Assembly (NCBI GenBank): GCA_012861695.1
Contig: JAAOOA010000524.1
Span: forward strand, 2,486,122-2,550,121
DNA from: Trematomus loennbergii
Lineage: Eukaryota > Chordata > Actinopteri > Perciformes > Nototheniidae
Reading direction: 5' to 3'
DNA: 64,000 nt
Shown: positions 44,519 to 56,503 of the stretch, piece by piece
How the letters are laid out: each line of letters starts with the position of its first letter
Position numbering within the stretch: the stretch's first letter is position 1
Program-made: the position numbers and the translations under genes
The notes under the pieces: model-generated
What the model was told of the DNA's origin: nothing
Seen by the model: only the letters and a program-made list of their open reading frames with translations
Database searches by the model: none

Positions 44519-45811
44519 GAGATCGACTTGTGTTCAAGGGTTTCTGTGCCACTCAGCAAAACTGCCTGCCACCCTGGCTCTCCTCCATTGGAACAGATGC
44601 TGATATCCAGACTTTCTCTTTCCAATCTGACCCTGGTGAGCATTGCTTCTTTCAAACAGGGCCCAAACAGGCAGTTTGATACAGATGAGAGAGCATTGTA
44701 AATGAGGGCACAACAGCAACACAACTACACAGCAGTCACTCCACTAGCCTGGCAGGACCCCTGATGATAGTAAATGTAAAACAATCTCAAAATGACTGCC
44801 TTCACCCTCTCCTGTGGAAGGGTAGGCAATTCAATTGTTTTGCCATGCAATACACTGTAGTACACTGTCGTACACACAGATCTCAGTGCATCTGATCTGC
44901 TGCTTCAGTCTCAAATGGTTTCCTTGAACCTAGTGGCAAACAGAGAGATGTGATGATAACACAACACTCTGAGCCTTTCTCAGCTCCACCACACCGGCTT
45001 GAAAAGTCACTGTTATTATCCCTCTGCTGGAAATAAGAGTGTTTTCTCCTTAACTGAAGAAAACACATTACAGCAGATGGTAGACATGAGTGTAGAAATA
45101 GTCGGTAAAAACCAAGAGCTAAAAGAAAAGAGAAATCCAACCTCTCCGGTCACCTTGCTATGTTTCACACTAACACAGCTATAGAAAGAAATGTACCCTT
45201 CATGTATCAGTTTCCAAAAAAAGAAAAATTGGCATTGTACATTCCTGCAAAACCACTGATACTTTGAATGTTTCTAAACTAGTATCATATGACATAAATA
45301 CATTTCATATCCGCCTGATATCACTCTTGCAGAATGGCACAATGCCAAGGGGTAAAAGTTGTGAAACCATTGATTTGGGTTGTGCTCCAAAACAATGTTA
45401 TTATGTTAGAATTAAGATCATGGTATCAAAAAACTATGGAAGTTACGTCATGTGACTAACTTGCTTTGCGTATTGCTTGTTGTGTTACTCTTGCAAAAAT
45501 GTTAACATTCATGTTATCCGTGGTTTGCATATAAATAACAATGCTAATATTGTTTCGTGGTGACTGGGCTGATAACTGTAGATTTACCAGTTGTATTAAA
45601 TCTTACAAAAAGTTAAGGAGGATATATTCTGCTCATTTTTAGGTTTCATAAATGGGCGAAGCCTGCGAGCTAGTTCATGCAGTCAACTCGAGCACCAATG
45701 ATACATTAACACGTGACGCACCTCGTCCCTCTTACAACCAACCAAACACATTCTCCTAAACATGCCGCTCTATTTAAGCTGCCAGGTCTTCCTGCCTTGC
45801 TGTGTTCACGT
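44519..45811. other. Intergenic DNA with no recognised feature
   Basis: Several short open frames; none carries a recognisable domain. Confidence 0.4.
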
Positions 45812-45976
45812 TGCTGCTGCTGCTGCTGTGTTTCATGTTGCTGCTGCTCGCCTGCCCCACCACCACCCCAGCTTCCACCCCAGCTCCACCCCAGCTTCCA
45901 CCCCAGCTTCCACCCCAGCTTCCACCCCAGCTTCCACCCCAGCTTCCACCCCAGCTTCCACCCCAGCTTCCACCTG
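45812..45976. repeat. (GCT)n followed by a 12-bp minisatellite
   Basis: Short GCT arrays at about 45812-45848, then about nine units of CCCCAGCTTCCA from about 45866 to 45974, one of them 3 bases shorter (CCCCAGCTCCA-type). The array is open in three frames because the unit is a multiple of three (repeating TPAS, QLPP or HPSF). Confidence 0.9.
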
Positions 45977-46124
45977 TAGGCTCGGGGGGATAGTTATCTA
46001 ATCATCACTCAATGTTCTTTGTACATCTGTGGAGTGATGAGGCCCGAGCCTAGACGCCAAACTTAAACTATATGCTTCTAATAAACATATTAAGAAACAC
46101 GTGAGTTGTTAGGGTTCAGAGACT

Positions 46125-46340
46125 GAACTATATTTAGTGTCTCTAGTATGGACATGTCAGGTTTATTGGTCAAAAGCTCTTTTCACCCTCTGTCTGAAAC
46201 CAGAGCCCAGTGTGTGGGAGAGAAACTCCCTCCGGAGGGAACACAGGGATTTTAGCCTTTGCAGACCATTTACGGGCACAAACTCCTATATAACGCACTA
46301 CATGAAAGGGAAAGGCCCAAAAATCATCATACGGCCTCGT
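46125..46340 (+). mobile_element. T2/Kolobok-like element, deleted copy
   Basis: ATTTAGTGTCTCTAGTATGG, CACCCTCTGTCTGAAACCAG, GAGAGAAACTCCCTCCGG, GCAGACCATTTACGGGC and a degenerate right end (AATCATCATACGGCCTC). A large part of the middle is lost. Confidence 0.65.
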
Positions 46341-47533
46341 CAAAGAAAATTGGCGATGCAGGAAGGACATAGATGCAAGAAACTGAATATAAAAAATACA
46401 GATAAAGCCTGAGCCCAGCGAGGGCAGCATGGCAGGACAGCAAAGACACATTAGCATTGTTCTGCTCAGCGGTGAGCGAGGGAAAGGTAATCATTTCTGA
46501 TTTGCACATACTGTCAGAAGCCCCATCTTCCCTCTGATTAGACATAACCCCTGAGCACTGATTACATGCTTATGGCAACACACACCTGCACACCAGGCAA
46601 GAAACAACTACAGCCCTGCTTACCATTCTCGCATGAAGAGCTCTTGAGTTGAGAACGTTTCCGACAAGGCAAAGTGAGAAAACTGCCCACAACACTGCTG
46701 GCTGACAGCTCAGAAGAAACACCGAGCTGGGTGTCATGCAATGCGGGATAACAAGTGTCTTTCTGCTCAGCTTTGAAGCAGACTGAGTATATTTCAATGA
46801 ATGTTTTCGAAGATTGTGTGCCAAACCCTTGACTCAGGATTTCGAGCTCCATATACAAAGAAAGTGCTGACTCCAGTCTGGGCATACAGCAGATACAGCT
46901 CGTGTTTGCATTGTTTTAATAGGCAGTTCCACAGTTATAAACTCAATAAAAGACGGGCTTATTGTAGTGGAGGGTCAGTGAGCGGTGAGTTAGCATTGAA
47001 TGGTTTCAATCTGGTCAATGGGCGCGTTGGATGTGTACCTAAGCAGATGAGTTATTCATTCATTATTAAAATCACATTCAATTTGCAGCGATCTAATTTG
47101 CCATATCCTGAAGAATGAAACAAAATATGCAAATGTTAAGAGATTTTGCTCTTCAAGAATACACTCCATTATAAATAAGACACATTTTCTTTTGCGCCAT
47201 GATTTATGAAGATGGATTTTCCTTACAGTTATATCAGTACCAGCAAAAACAACCATTATACTGAGTGGGTGCGAAACACTTCTCACACATAATGACCACT
47301 GATTACAGATAAATCACATTCAAGCACTGTGCACGCACGCACGCACACTTGTTGTTGTTGTCTCCAGAGTACATTTTGACCTACAATTATCTTCCGCCCC
47401 ACTTCAGAGTGTCATACAGGATCATCTCAGAGTCTCCACAGCAGGTGTTTCTGACGCTCTTGATCGAATATCACATCTGTTCCTGAGGTTTGAACTGATG
47501 CCGCTGTTCAGGCATATCATACATCTACACTAT
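46341..47533. other. Intergenic DNA with no recognised feature
   Basis: Open frames on both strands at 46562-46885 and 46801-47118 have no recognisable family. A short (GCAC)n occurs near 47331-47345. Confidence 0.4.
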
Positions 47534-47919
47534 TGCTTGTTCAGGCGTGGGGTAACAGATTACATGTAAAGGGGATTATGAAGTCAGGATACAAAGAATA
47601 GGTAACACTATTCCCTTATAGTAACATAAAAAAAATGTAATCAGATTACCGTTAATAAAAAAAAAAAAATGGGGATTAATAGAAGGATTTAAATGTTAGT
47701 AAGAATCTAAAAAGATCATGTTTGTTGTCATTTTATTTCTTAAGCTGTACTGTTCTGTAGGTTTACTATTTAAGTGTGAATCTTTACGCCTACCGCCCTA
47801 ATCTGCTGTAATCAGGTCGCATTTATTTTATATTTTGATATACTTACGGATTACATGTTTTGACAGGTAACTGTAACCAAAAACCTTTTTAAAGTAACCC
47901 ACCCATCCCTATGCTTGCT
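47534..47919 (+). mobile_element. hAT-like element (GTAACGGATTAC family) with near-perfect 8-bp duplication
   Basis: The element is 47542-47911: left CAGGCGTGGGGTAACAG, right AGTAACCCACCCATCCCTA. Flanks TGCTTGTT (47534-47541) and TGCTTGCT (47912-47919) differ at one position. Other pieces of the family are at about 1660, 23085 and 37938. Confidence 0.72.
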
Positions 47920-48398
47920 ATTGTATCCGTCTTTTTCTTCTCAATCTGCCTGCTGGCCCGCATGATTACCACAAAAAGCTTGGGGCGGGAAAGTGAACAT
48001 TGCTATTTCCCCAGAAAGTGAAAACAAATTACCCTCAGCAGCACAGCACATTATTTCAGCCTCAGCTCCTGCCAATGTTACGCTCCCAAATACAAACATT
48101 TGTTCTTGCTCCTTCAACCCTTCTCTCTAATATCACACACTCTCTCTTCACCATCTGTCCCATTAGTTTTCTCGGAGGTTGTGGCACCTCTTAGACACAG
48201 AGGTGGGAAGTAGTGGAGTACAAATACTTTGTTACTATACTTAGTACATTTTTCTGATATCAGTACTTTACTCCACGACTTTTTACTTTTACTTCTTACA
48301 TTTTTAACACAAATACTTGTACTTTCTACTTCTTACATTTTCAAACCAGGCTGGTTACTTTAGTTTTAATCTGTGTTTGGTGGCGTGATCATTATTAT

Positions 48399-49075
48399 TT
48401 AGGCCACGGATACGATAACGAAAACGAACCTTAGTCGATATAAAAAAGTCTTCCGTCCACACGGTATCGGCTCAAGAAACGTGTCCGTCCACACGAGACC
48501 TCTCGACCCTATCGTACATATGCCGGCCTGTAAGTGGCGCTGTATTTCCGCCACAAAATACACCAAAAGCAGCAAAGAAGACCCCCCCCGAGCATGGTTG
48601 CCATGGTTACCCTTCTGTTTATTCTCCGCGGTGGATTTAGCAACATGTAGTTCATGTAGTTCTCCATGTCCACTTGTTGCTGATGGTTGTGGTAGAGAGC
48701 TGTAGATGTTGCACTAACATCTGTAGCATGGTCAGTAGCAGACAGTAGCTACTGACCATGCTACAGCAGTGAGCAGCAGAAGTTGTTGGCGAAAACACAT
48801 CAGCAATGACGCGGGTGACGCGGGGGTGAGCAGGAGAGGTGGGAGAGGCGGGGCTATGGCGTCGTCGTTATCAGGAAATGATCGTATAGGACGTACACAC
48901 GGAGCCGTTAGGCCCCCCAGAGCGTTTCGTCCACAGATCTATCCACCTTGGGACCCGTTACTGTTTGAGGGCTCCGTTTCCGCGGTTCCTTTACGGCCTC
49001 GTGTGGACGAACCGTCCATACGATAGAGAACTGTAGCGATACAACCCGTTGCGTCTCCGTGTAAACGTGGCCTTA
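48399..49075. mobile_element. Harbinger-like non-autonomous element (671 bp) with TTA duplication
   Basis: The element is 48402-49072, TTA on both sides (48399-48401 and 49073-49075). Ends GGCCACGGATACGATAACG and, in reverse, GGCCACGTTTACACGGAG. It contains a perfect 19-bp hairpin at 48721-48766 and scattered CCACACG motifs (GTCCACACGG, TCCACACGAG). No transposase. Confidence 0.78.
48721..48766. repeat. Perfect 19-bp hairpin
   Basis: Left arm CTGTAGCATGGTCAGTAGC (48721-48739), loop AGACAGTA, right arm its exact complement (48748-48766). It lies inside the Harbinger-like element. Confidence 0.95.
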
Positions 49076-49410
49076 GAGTCATTGCGTGCCTATTGATTTG
49101 AACACGATCCGTGTATCCATCATTTCCTGGTCTTCTCTAAGAAGAGGGACCAATGAAAACGTTGTAATTTTGCCGTTGTTCAGCATGGAAACATTCATTA
49201 GCTAACAATGACATTATTGTTCTATTAATATAAAGGGAGGTCAGGTACTCTTAAAACAGCAGCTAGTTATGGGTACTTTTTACTTAAGTACATTTCGAAG
49301 TCCATACTTTTTACTTTGACTTGAGTAAAGAAGTTTAGTCAGTACTTCTACTTTTACCAGAGTATTTTTAAACACAGTATCTGTACTTCTACTTGATTAA
49401 GCCATCTCTG

Positions 49411-49875
49411 GCTGCTGATGACGGCTGTCTCTCGCATCCATTAGTGCTTTCTGACCAGCTCTGCCTCAGCGGTCCCAGTGCATGCACAAGTGTTTGCCTT
49501 TTCATTTCCCTCCCTTTCTCTCTAACCTGCAGCCCTTCGGGACACTGGCTCAGGGTTCGGATGATAAATTGCTGCGATTAAGTGACGTAATCACCCCGAG
49601 ACTGCAGACAGATGTTAGTCGGGAGGAGCAACAGAGTTTGCCCCCATGTTGTGAGGAGGGGAAACGCTTTAGGGATGGGTGGCTATTTTTATCATGATGA
49701 TAGACAACTGAAGCCTAATGACCCTTTAGAGGCAGTTTAGTGGGAAATAGTTATATAGGGAAGCAATAAAAGGTATAAATGCAGAATGAATAGCGTTTTT
49801 CCTTTCAGTGACAATTGAGGTAAAGTTTGGAGGAGTCATACATGTAAGTTAGACAAAAGTATGATCTATATTATC
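49411..49875. other. Intergenic DNA with no recognised feature
   Basis: Nothing recognisable apart from short open frames. Confidence 0.4.
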
Positions 49876-50095
49876 CCATTAAAAGGGTTCCTTTTATGCT
49901 TTTTGGGGTTGTCCCTCTCCTGTAGTGTGTATAGGTTTGTCTCCATTGGACTCCTTTGTTTACTTCCGGATCACATTGACATCACTATGTAACACTTGTG
50001 CACCTATTGGTTAGCGCTCCACACATTGTACATGATAGGCTAAGGGGCCAATCACAATAGAGCATAATGAGAATGTAAAAGGGTGTCCTATTCAA
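49876..50095 (+). mobile_element. T2/Kolobok-like element, deleted copy
   Basis: Starts TTAAAAGGGTTCC with TTTTATGCTTTTTGGGGTTG, TGTAGTGTGTATAGGTTTG, GACATCACTATGTAACAC and GATAGGCTAAGGGGCC; the right part is short and degenerate (AGCATAATGAGAATG, AAAGGGTGTCC). Confidence 0.65.
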
Positions 50096-50802
50096 TGTAT
50101 CAGAATGACATTATAGTGTTTTAAAAGTATATTTTCCATGTAGTTTTCATAAGGGCTGTGACCTTTAATAGCTTGTTTCAAGGCTAGGACAGGTATTTTC
50201 GTAGTCACGCTTGAACTGAATTATGGGCATGCCTTTTAAGATATTTTTACCCTTTTTTTCTTGTTGAGCTTTCTGTAAATGAGCGAGGAGGAAACAGCCT
50301 ATAACACACATCAAACAGAATGGTGTTATCATACTGTATCCCTGCCTGAAGATGTGCGTTGGATAGCAGTAGGCTTTGGTTGTTGTCAGTAAGTCATGTG
50401 AAATAAAAAAAATGCAAAAGACAAGCAAACCTCCTCTAGCAGGCTTCGGCTCTCTAAAAGGAATATCTGGAAAACTTCATGCAAAGTATCATGAAGCAAG
50501 GACAAACGTGTAAAGTTTACATATTTTGTAGCCTTTTAAAATCCTCTTCCTACCAAAAAACAGTGCACTTTTTACCTGAAGCGTTAAAACAGTTATATAC
50601 GTTTTACATTTTACAACAGTGGTATTTGACGATGTAGAACATGCCATTGACAAAACAAAAGGAGTTCTTACAGTTCAGCGAAGGTCCGCAGCGCAGTGAT
50701 CAGCGATGACATCTCCGATTCTCAGCCTACGATCCTATATTATCAGGCCAGGGCATTCACCTGAAACACACAGATAGCGGAATGGATAAAAGAGCTTATA
50801 CA
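50096..50802. other. Intergenic DNA with no recognised feature
   Basis: No exon or element end recognised. Confidence 0.4.
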
Positions 50803-50838
50803 AACACACACACACACACACACACACACAACACACAT
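50803..50838. repeat. (CA)n microsatellite, short
   Basis: About 14 CA units with one interruption, 140 bp before a longer array. Confidence 0.95.
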
Positions 50839-50974
50839 CACATCAGTGTCACAAGTTAGGGACAGATGGATGCCGTTCTTCGAGGCCGTCACACTATACA
50901 GCAGTTTTCCTCCGCATCATCTGGCAGGTGTTTTGAGATGTAAGCAATTTAAATCACACCAGTGGCTACTCATA

Positions 50975-50978
<4 letters not shown>

Positions 50979-51057
<79 letters not shown>
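50979..51057. repeat. (CA)n microsatellite, about 80 bp
   Basis: About 39 uninterrupted CA units ending in ATAT. Confidence 0.97.
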
Positions 51058-51061
<4 letters not shown>

Positions 51062-53679
51062 GAAGGAATGTGACATATCTCGGGTGATGACACAGATCTT
51101 GCTTGTTGTGTTAGATACCGGTGAAGATGTAAAACATTTCACATTGTGATTCACAGGGGCAAGAAGGGACAAAACTGGAAAACTGGATATGAACATGATC
51201 AAAATAAAACACACATAGGAAAAATGTACATTACATATTTCATATTAAAGTGTGACTGTCTTTCTTCTAACTTTTTGCAAGCCAACTCACAAGTATTTGA
51301 TAGATTGGGTTTAGTGGCTGCAGAGTTTCAGTTCATGACGACTTTGCTACAATTTTCACATCAAAACATTCATACATTATATGTCTGTCTGTCTTTCTGT
51401 GTGTGTTTTACACTCTTACGCTCCATCAAAGTGAGATGTATTAACTCTCTACAAGATCCGAAAACGTATGTTGACTTGTAACATGATCTTTACACTTCCT
51501 TCTTGCATTTAATAAATGGTCTTGTATGTAAAAACTCAATGTTTTTGCAAATTTAACTCAATAAATGTTCGGAGCCCAAAAGGGACATAGACTGAAATGA
51601 TTACTTGTAACTTTCAAAGGACAAAAAGGGAGCCCGTCTCAATGCTGTACCCAGTTCTCTTTACACATCAATGGTTTAAAACCCTAGAAGACCCTGTTTG
51701 GCAATTGCCATTTGGCATTGCAATGGTGCCAATGCAAACCTAGTTCACAAACACAGACATTCAAATGCACCCATGTTTCCCTGTGTGTTTGACTGTTTCT
51801 GTTAAACAGGCGCAGTAACTTCTCTGCTTTAGTTTGTGATTTCAGATGATATAGTCTAACAGCACATTTGTTGTCACAGCGTCATGATGAGGTCATGGCA
51901 AATTGTAATGAGGTTGACGCACACATTAATAAAGTTATTGGGCATTTAATGAGGTCAAGGCGCACAATAATGAAGTCATTATGCTAGTGTTGCATGTTTA
52001 ACTTAATCTCATATACACTCACGCATGAATTGCTTCCTGTTACACAGTAAGGTCACATCCTCTCCCTGATTGCTGAAGACGGACGCAAACTTGATTAATT
52101 TTCATGAATACATTTTATAAAAACAGCAGATTGTATTAGTATAACAACACAAGTAAGATAAGTGACAGGGCATCTTTGGTTTCTTGACATCATGACCACA
52201 ATTGTTTCCTTTATTTTATCCAAGATTAGCCATTTGAGCCCAAAACCAAAGTGTATTTTAACCCAAACTATGATCTTTCTCAAACTAAACCAAGCTTTAA
52301 CCATAGCATTGACTCATTAAGACTTGCATACAGCAGGGGATGACTTTTATTTTTGAAAGAAACGTTACCTCCCAGTACTCCTTCCTAATAATAATAATAG
52401 TAATTCCAGACAATTCTTGGCAAAACTGTGCTAATGTAAGGTGTTTGATAGGTTAAAAATACCCACTATTAAAGCCGATTATCAACAACACGATGACTTG
52501 AAGGACGCTGCCGTATCAAAATCTACTTCAAGACCTTTATTTTTCAATTTAGCGTTTACTTGCTGCCTATTTCCTGAAGGACTTTGTGTTCAAATTACCA
52601 CACAACATATTGTGTTCTATACCAGAGTGGAGAAGCTATACAAAATGCATAAAAAGTGGGAAAATAGGATATTCATTTTTACCCTATAGGCACCGCTGAC
52701 AGTTGAATTCAGTAGAACAACATGCTTTGAAGCTTTGGGGGGAAACATACATGTTACATCATTGGTGTCTCTGAAGAGGCAACTATTGAAACTACACTAA
52801 ACATCATGCACTAAGGTACAAAGAGAAAAGCTTTTATTTAAAAGAAAATTCACTATTTCTACTTTACTAACAATGGATGAAGTTGCATCTTTACTCTCAG
52901 CAGCAAATCACTATGCTGCTGTGCACCAAGCTGGTCAAAAAAACAAAATCATCGCCTCATCAGACAAAACAATCAGCTCCCAGACAGAAAGACCCTGATT
53001 GGACTCCTTAACCAGTTGCTTCAAGCCTATCTAAATCGTTTCATTGGTATATCCAGGAGCATCGATGAAGGATATAAGAATGGATTTGCGTTGCTTTATT
53101 CAACGGAGCAAGATATTTGGATAGCGTCCAGCTCAAAAACCCCTTCAAAATGAAAGCCCCCTCTGGTGAATTTGTAGAAACCCAATGTATAGTTTGAAGT
53201 GTTTCTTAAAGAAGACCAGTCTGGACTGAAATATCCTTTTCTTCTTTTTGGCCACTGGGGGGCAGCAGAAACAGGTTGTGAGTCGATCTCCGACATACAT
53301 CTTATATTAAAGGTCCAGTGTTTCATAATTACTGGGATTTAGGGGCAGAAATGTAATATTATATTGATCTTCGTTAGTGTATTATCACCTGAAACTAAGA
53401 AACGTTATGTTTTCCGACACCATGTTGGGATTACATGTTTCTACCCAGGAAGTGCACCGGAGGTTAAGCAAATGTTCTAGTGGACAAACGGTGGTACTAC
53501 AACTTCTGTGTCAGTCCGTAACATCAATTATGAATCAACTTCCCAGTTCAAAATTCACTAACAGCCAAATCAAGACTTTTTTCCAGCTTCATTTATTTGA
53601 CCAAGCCGATATTTGCCATTATGCTGTGGATTGGAACATTACAAAATGACATTAAAATAAAATAAAAAGCAAGATAATA
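51058..53679. other. Intergenic DNA with no recognised gene or element
   Basis: A long AT-rich stretch. Short open frames have no recognisable motifs; an ATTTGGCATTGCAATGG-type local repeat at about 51700-51740 is too short to classify. It may contain single-copy DNA. Confidence 0.4.
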
Positions 53680-53960
53680 CAAATTAAGCCATTTTCTGGT
53701 AGCTTGTTCTAGATATGTGGAGCACAATAACCGAACGCTTCTTCATGTTTAGTTCTGGATGGTTTATCATGTAGCAGAAGGTCAGAAACTCAGGCACTAA
53801 ACCATTCATTTATTTATAAACCAACAGCAGGAATTTGAAGTCAGTTCTTTGATGGACAGGAAAGACATTTAATAAAGTGATTTGAAGGAAAGTAATTTGA
53901 AGCCAGTGTAAAGACCTCAAAACTAGACCACTTCCTTTGAGTTAGTGAGGACTCGGAAAG
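53680..53960 (-). mobile_element. L2-clade LINE fragment, decayed copy of the main family
   Basis: In minus orientation it parallels the copy at 19.6-19.9 kb: GATATGTGGAGCACAATAAC, TTCATGTTTAGTTCTGG, ACTAAACCATTCA, AAGCCAGTGTAAAG and GTTAGTGAGGACTCG. Several indels and no tail; an old copy. Confidence 0.75.
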
Positions 53961-54140
53961 TGAAACCAAACAGCTAAACTGCTAAACCATGACCCAAAAG
54001 CCGCTATAAAGCTCTGAAGAGAATGATTCTCTGCCAGATTCATCACAAGGAAACCATTTTAGTGTATTGTTATCATGACAATATCGAATATAGCTTCTCT
54101 ACAATCAGCTGATCTGTAAAACAAAAGGTCATCTCCCCAG

Positions 54141-54955
54141 TTGAGATGCTTAATTGTCAAAATGGAATCTGAAACTCTTGGAAAATACATCCAGATGACA
54201 ACACCTGACCTTATCAAATACCTTGATCACACTAACGAATTATTCCTGCAGTCAAAATTGTTAAAATGTACAGACCTGGTAGAATTCCAAACGGCACAAA
54301 TCATGTTTAAGGCAAATAATAACGTTTTACCAGGTAACATCCAAAAAGTATTCACTCAACGAGTGGGGGGATATAGTACAAGGAGACAATTTCAATTCGA
54401 AATTCATAGGGTCCGTACAACCAGAAGAACTTTTTGTATCTCAGCCTGTGGAGTGAGACTATGGGTCTGTGTGAATGTGGAGCTAAAGCGATGTCCAGAC
54501 ATTAACCAGTTCAATACAGAGAAATTATTTTTCGAGGTACAGGGATGGGGAAGGTGTTTGACTATGTGTATGTGTATATGTGTATATGTGTGAGTATGTA
54601 GGTGTGTATGTACATATGTGTATCAACAGGTAAAGCAGATTAATAATAATAATAATAATAATAATAACAATAATTATTAATAATGATAATTATTGCAGAT
54701 TATAGATTATAAATAAATAATTTAGGGACAAGGGGTGAGATTAAATAAATTATACTTCTTCTCACTCCTTTTCGAACACTAGATGTGGGACTGTTTATGT
54801 TGCTAATGCTGTTGTTGTTGTTGTTGTTGTTGTTGTTGTAAATGTCATTTTTTGTTTTGATATCTCTTACATGACTATGCATAGCAACATTTGTTTTGTT
54901 TTGTAATTATTTATTTTACTTGTTCGAAATAAAATGTATCAATCAATCAATCTCT
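54141..54955 (+). pseudogene. Non-LTR retrotransposon C-terminal remnant with 3' UTR and ATCA tail
   Basis: The plus-strand frame encodes AQIMFKANNNVLPGNIQK, then RVGGYSTRRQFQF, RTTRRTFCISACGVRLW and ELKRCPDINQF: the C-terminal region seen in many fish LINE reverse transcriptases. The 3' part holds (TAA)n (54640-54672), (GTT)n (54811-54838), then TTGTTCGAAATAAAATG and a (ATCA)n tail at 54942-54955. The clade (I, CR1/Rex1 or other) is not decided; 5' and catalytic regions are absent. Confidence 0.7.
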
Positions 54956-55720
54956 GCTAACATACGACAGGGTTATACATATTCATGTTCTATCCTGACA
55001 TCCCTGTGGAGTCATCACTCCCCAATCCTCAGGAAGGCAATACATGAGGGACTTGTCAAACTGGCCTTTCAATGTTAGCATATCACTATAATCTATAATT
55101 AAAGATTATATAACACCTGTATGTCACAATGCCTATATTACATGCCTCCTACATTACTTGGCATTGTTTTGCAGCGAGGCAAATGTCAAAGTTAATGAGC
55201 CCCTGCAGTATTAACACATTGGTTTTCACACATCACAGTTGCGACACCCTCAACGTGTCTCAGGTGTTAAATTGCAAAGGCTCAACAGGACATCTTAAGG
55301 ATGATGGGAAGAAAAGGAATTGCAAAATGACGCTAAGCATTTGCTTCAACATGCCAAAAGAGGGGGGATTTCCCCACGGGACACATACGGTTAATTCAAA
55401 GTCTACAGCGATGTTAATTACAAAGTGGTTACAGGAGGCTTTGTTGGGATGGAGTACTCGTTCTGCACAATCAGAATTATTTGAGAGAATATGAAATCTG
55501 TTTTTCCATACTGTAGAAAATCAACAAGATTAGATGTAAATGTCTTTTTAGTATCTTTTATAACAGAATTTCCGAAACGTAACTCAAAATAATTCTTATT
55601 TCATCCTTGTTTTATTCAGTCCTGTGTTTACTGACTTCTGTTGGTAGAACGTATTTTTAACAATCACAAATGTACTCTTTGTATTACCTGGGAAGGGTAA
55701 CTGGTAGTATTGCTTATATT
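54956..55720. other. Intergenic DNA; one unassigned open frame
   Basis: A 121-codon plus-strand open frame (55129-55494) shows no recognisable domain. Nothing else supported. Confidence 0.35.
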
Positions 55721-55724
55721 TTTG

Positions 55725-55890
55725 GGTTTGTCAAAGTCAAAAGTCAAAGTCAAAGTCAACTTTATTGTCAATCTTCCAGTTTGTGTGTACAGACAGAGAG
55801 ATCAAAATACTGTTTCCCACAATCCTGTTTGTGCACTTTGTGTTACCTTCCGTGTATCAAAAATGCTATATAAATAAGATTTCATTTAAT
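55725..55890 (-). repeat. LINE/SINE-type tail with (AAAGTC)n
   Basis: An (AAAGTC)n run at 55733-55760 leads into AACTTTATTGTCAATC, which in reverse is GATTGACAATAAAGTT plus a (GACTTT)n tail, the usual 3' end of a widespread fish retroposon. A separate L2-like end (AATGCTATATAAATAAG) follows at about 55862. Confidence 0.5.
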
Positions 55891-55963
55891 TACATTTAAA
55901 GTACAGGTAGGGAAAGTTATTAGAGTAAGAGGAGATGATGAGGATGGCTTGAGGTGAGTGTGG

Positions 55964-55979
55964 GCGGGGGGGGGGGGGG
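55964..55979. repeat. G-homopolymer run
   Basis: About 13 Gs after GTGGGC. Length likely unreliable. Confidence 0.85.
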
Positions 55980-56399
55980 CATTGTGACTTCAGTGAGCAT
56001 CTCTTTTTGTGCTGAGAAATCAAAATGGCAGCTCGGCGTCACACACTCAGCCACACGGCCCTTCAGGCAGTGTGTGTGCCGGTTAGACTTCAGTATGGCG
56101 CCTGGTCTCTCCACAGTACCTGTCTCTTCTTCGTTCTGTATTCTACTTTTCCCTAAATTATGTTTGAACTGAGGTAAACAAAAAGAGGAAACTGGTAAGG
56201 AAGTGCTAAAAGTGAAAAATGCCTGTGTTAGTTAAAGTGGCAGCCTCTGACAGCACAGCGATGCAGCTCCCCTCACGCTGTGTAACCTCTGCTGACTCCA
56301 CTGCTTCGTCTTGATTAAGTTTGATCTCCCCCCGCCCCCTTCCTTCCACTGCTCACACTCCCATATGCACCTCCATCTGTGCACTGTCTCACTTCACTT
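55980..56399. other. Intergenic DNA with no recognised feature
   Basis: No exon or element ends recognised. Confidence 0.4.
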
Positions 56400-56503
56400 A
56401 TGCAGCGTTCAGTTATTATGCTCCATATATCTGGAAAAATCTCCAAGAAAACTGCAGGTCTGCTGAAACTTATTTTTGAAGTCCTTTTTCCGTTTGCCTT
56501 TTC

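Larger units (their letters stand above)
48198..49410 (+). mobile_element. hAT-like element (GGTGGGAAGTAGTGGAG family) carrying a nested element
   Basis: Left end CAGAGGTGGGAAGTAGTGG; right end, in reverse, CAGAGATGGCTTAATC. The subterminal DNA is rich in TACTTTTAC-type repeats on both sides (48230-48330 and 49255-49395). No matching 8-bp duplication was found. A Harbinger-like element occupies 48402-49072. Confidence 0.65.

Noticed and set aside
46562..46885. 107-codon minus-strand ORF
   Set aside because: No domain and no splice support; treated as chance.
55129..55494. 121-codon plus-strand ORF
   Set aside because: No recognisable domain; composition like surrounding non-coding DNA.
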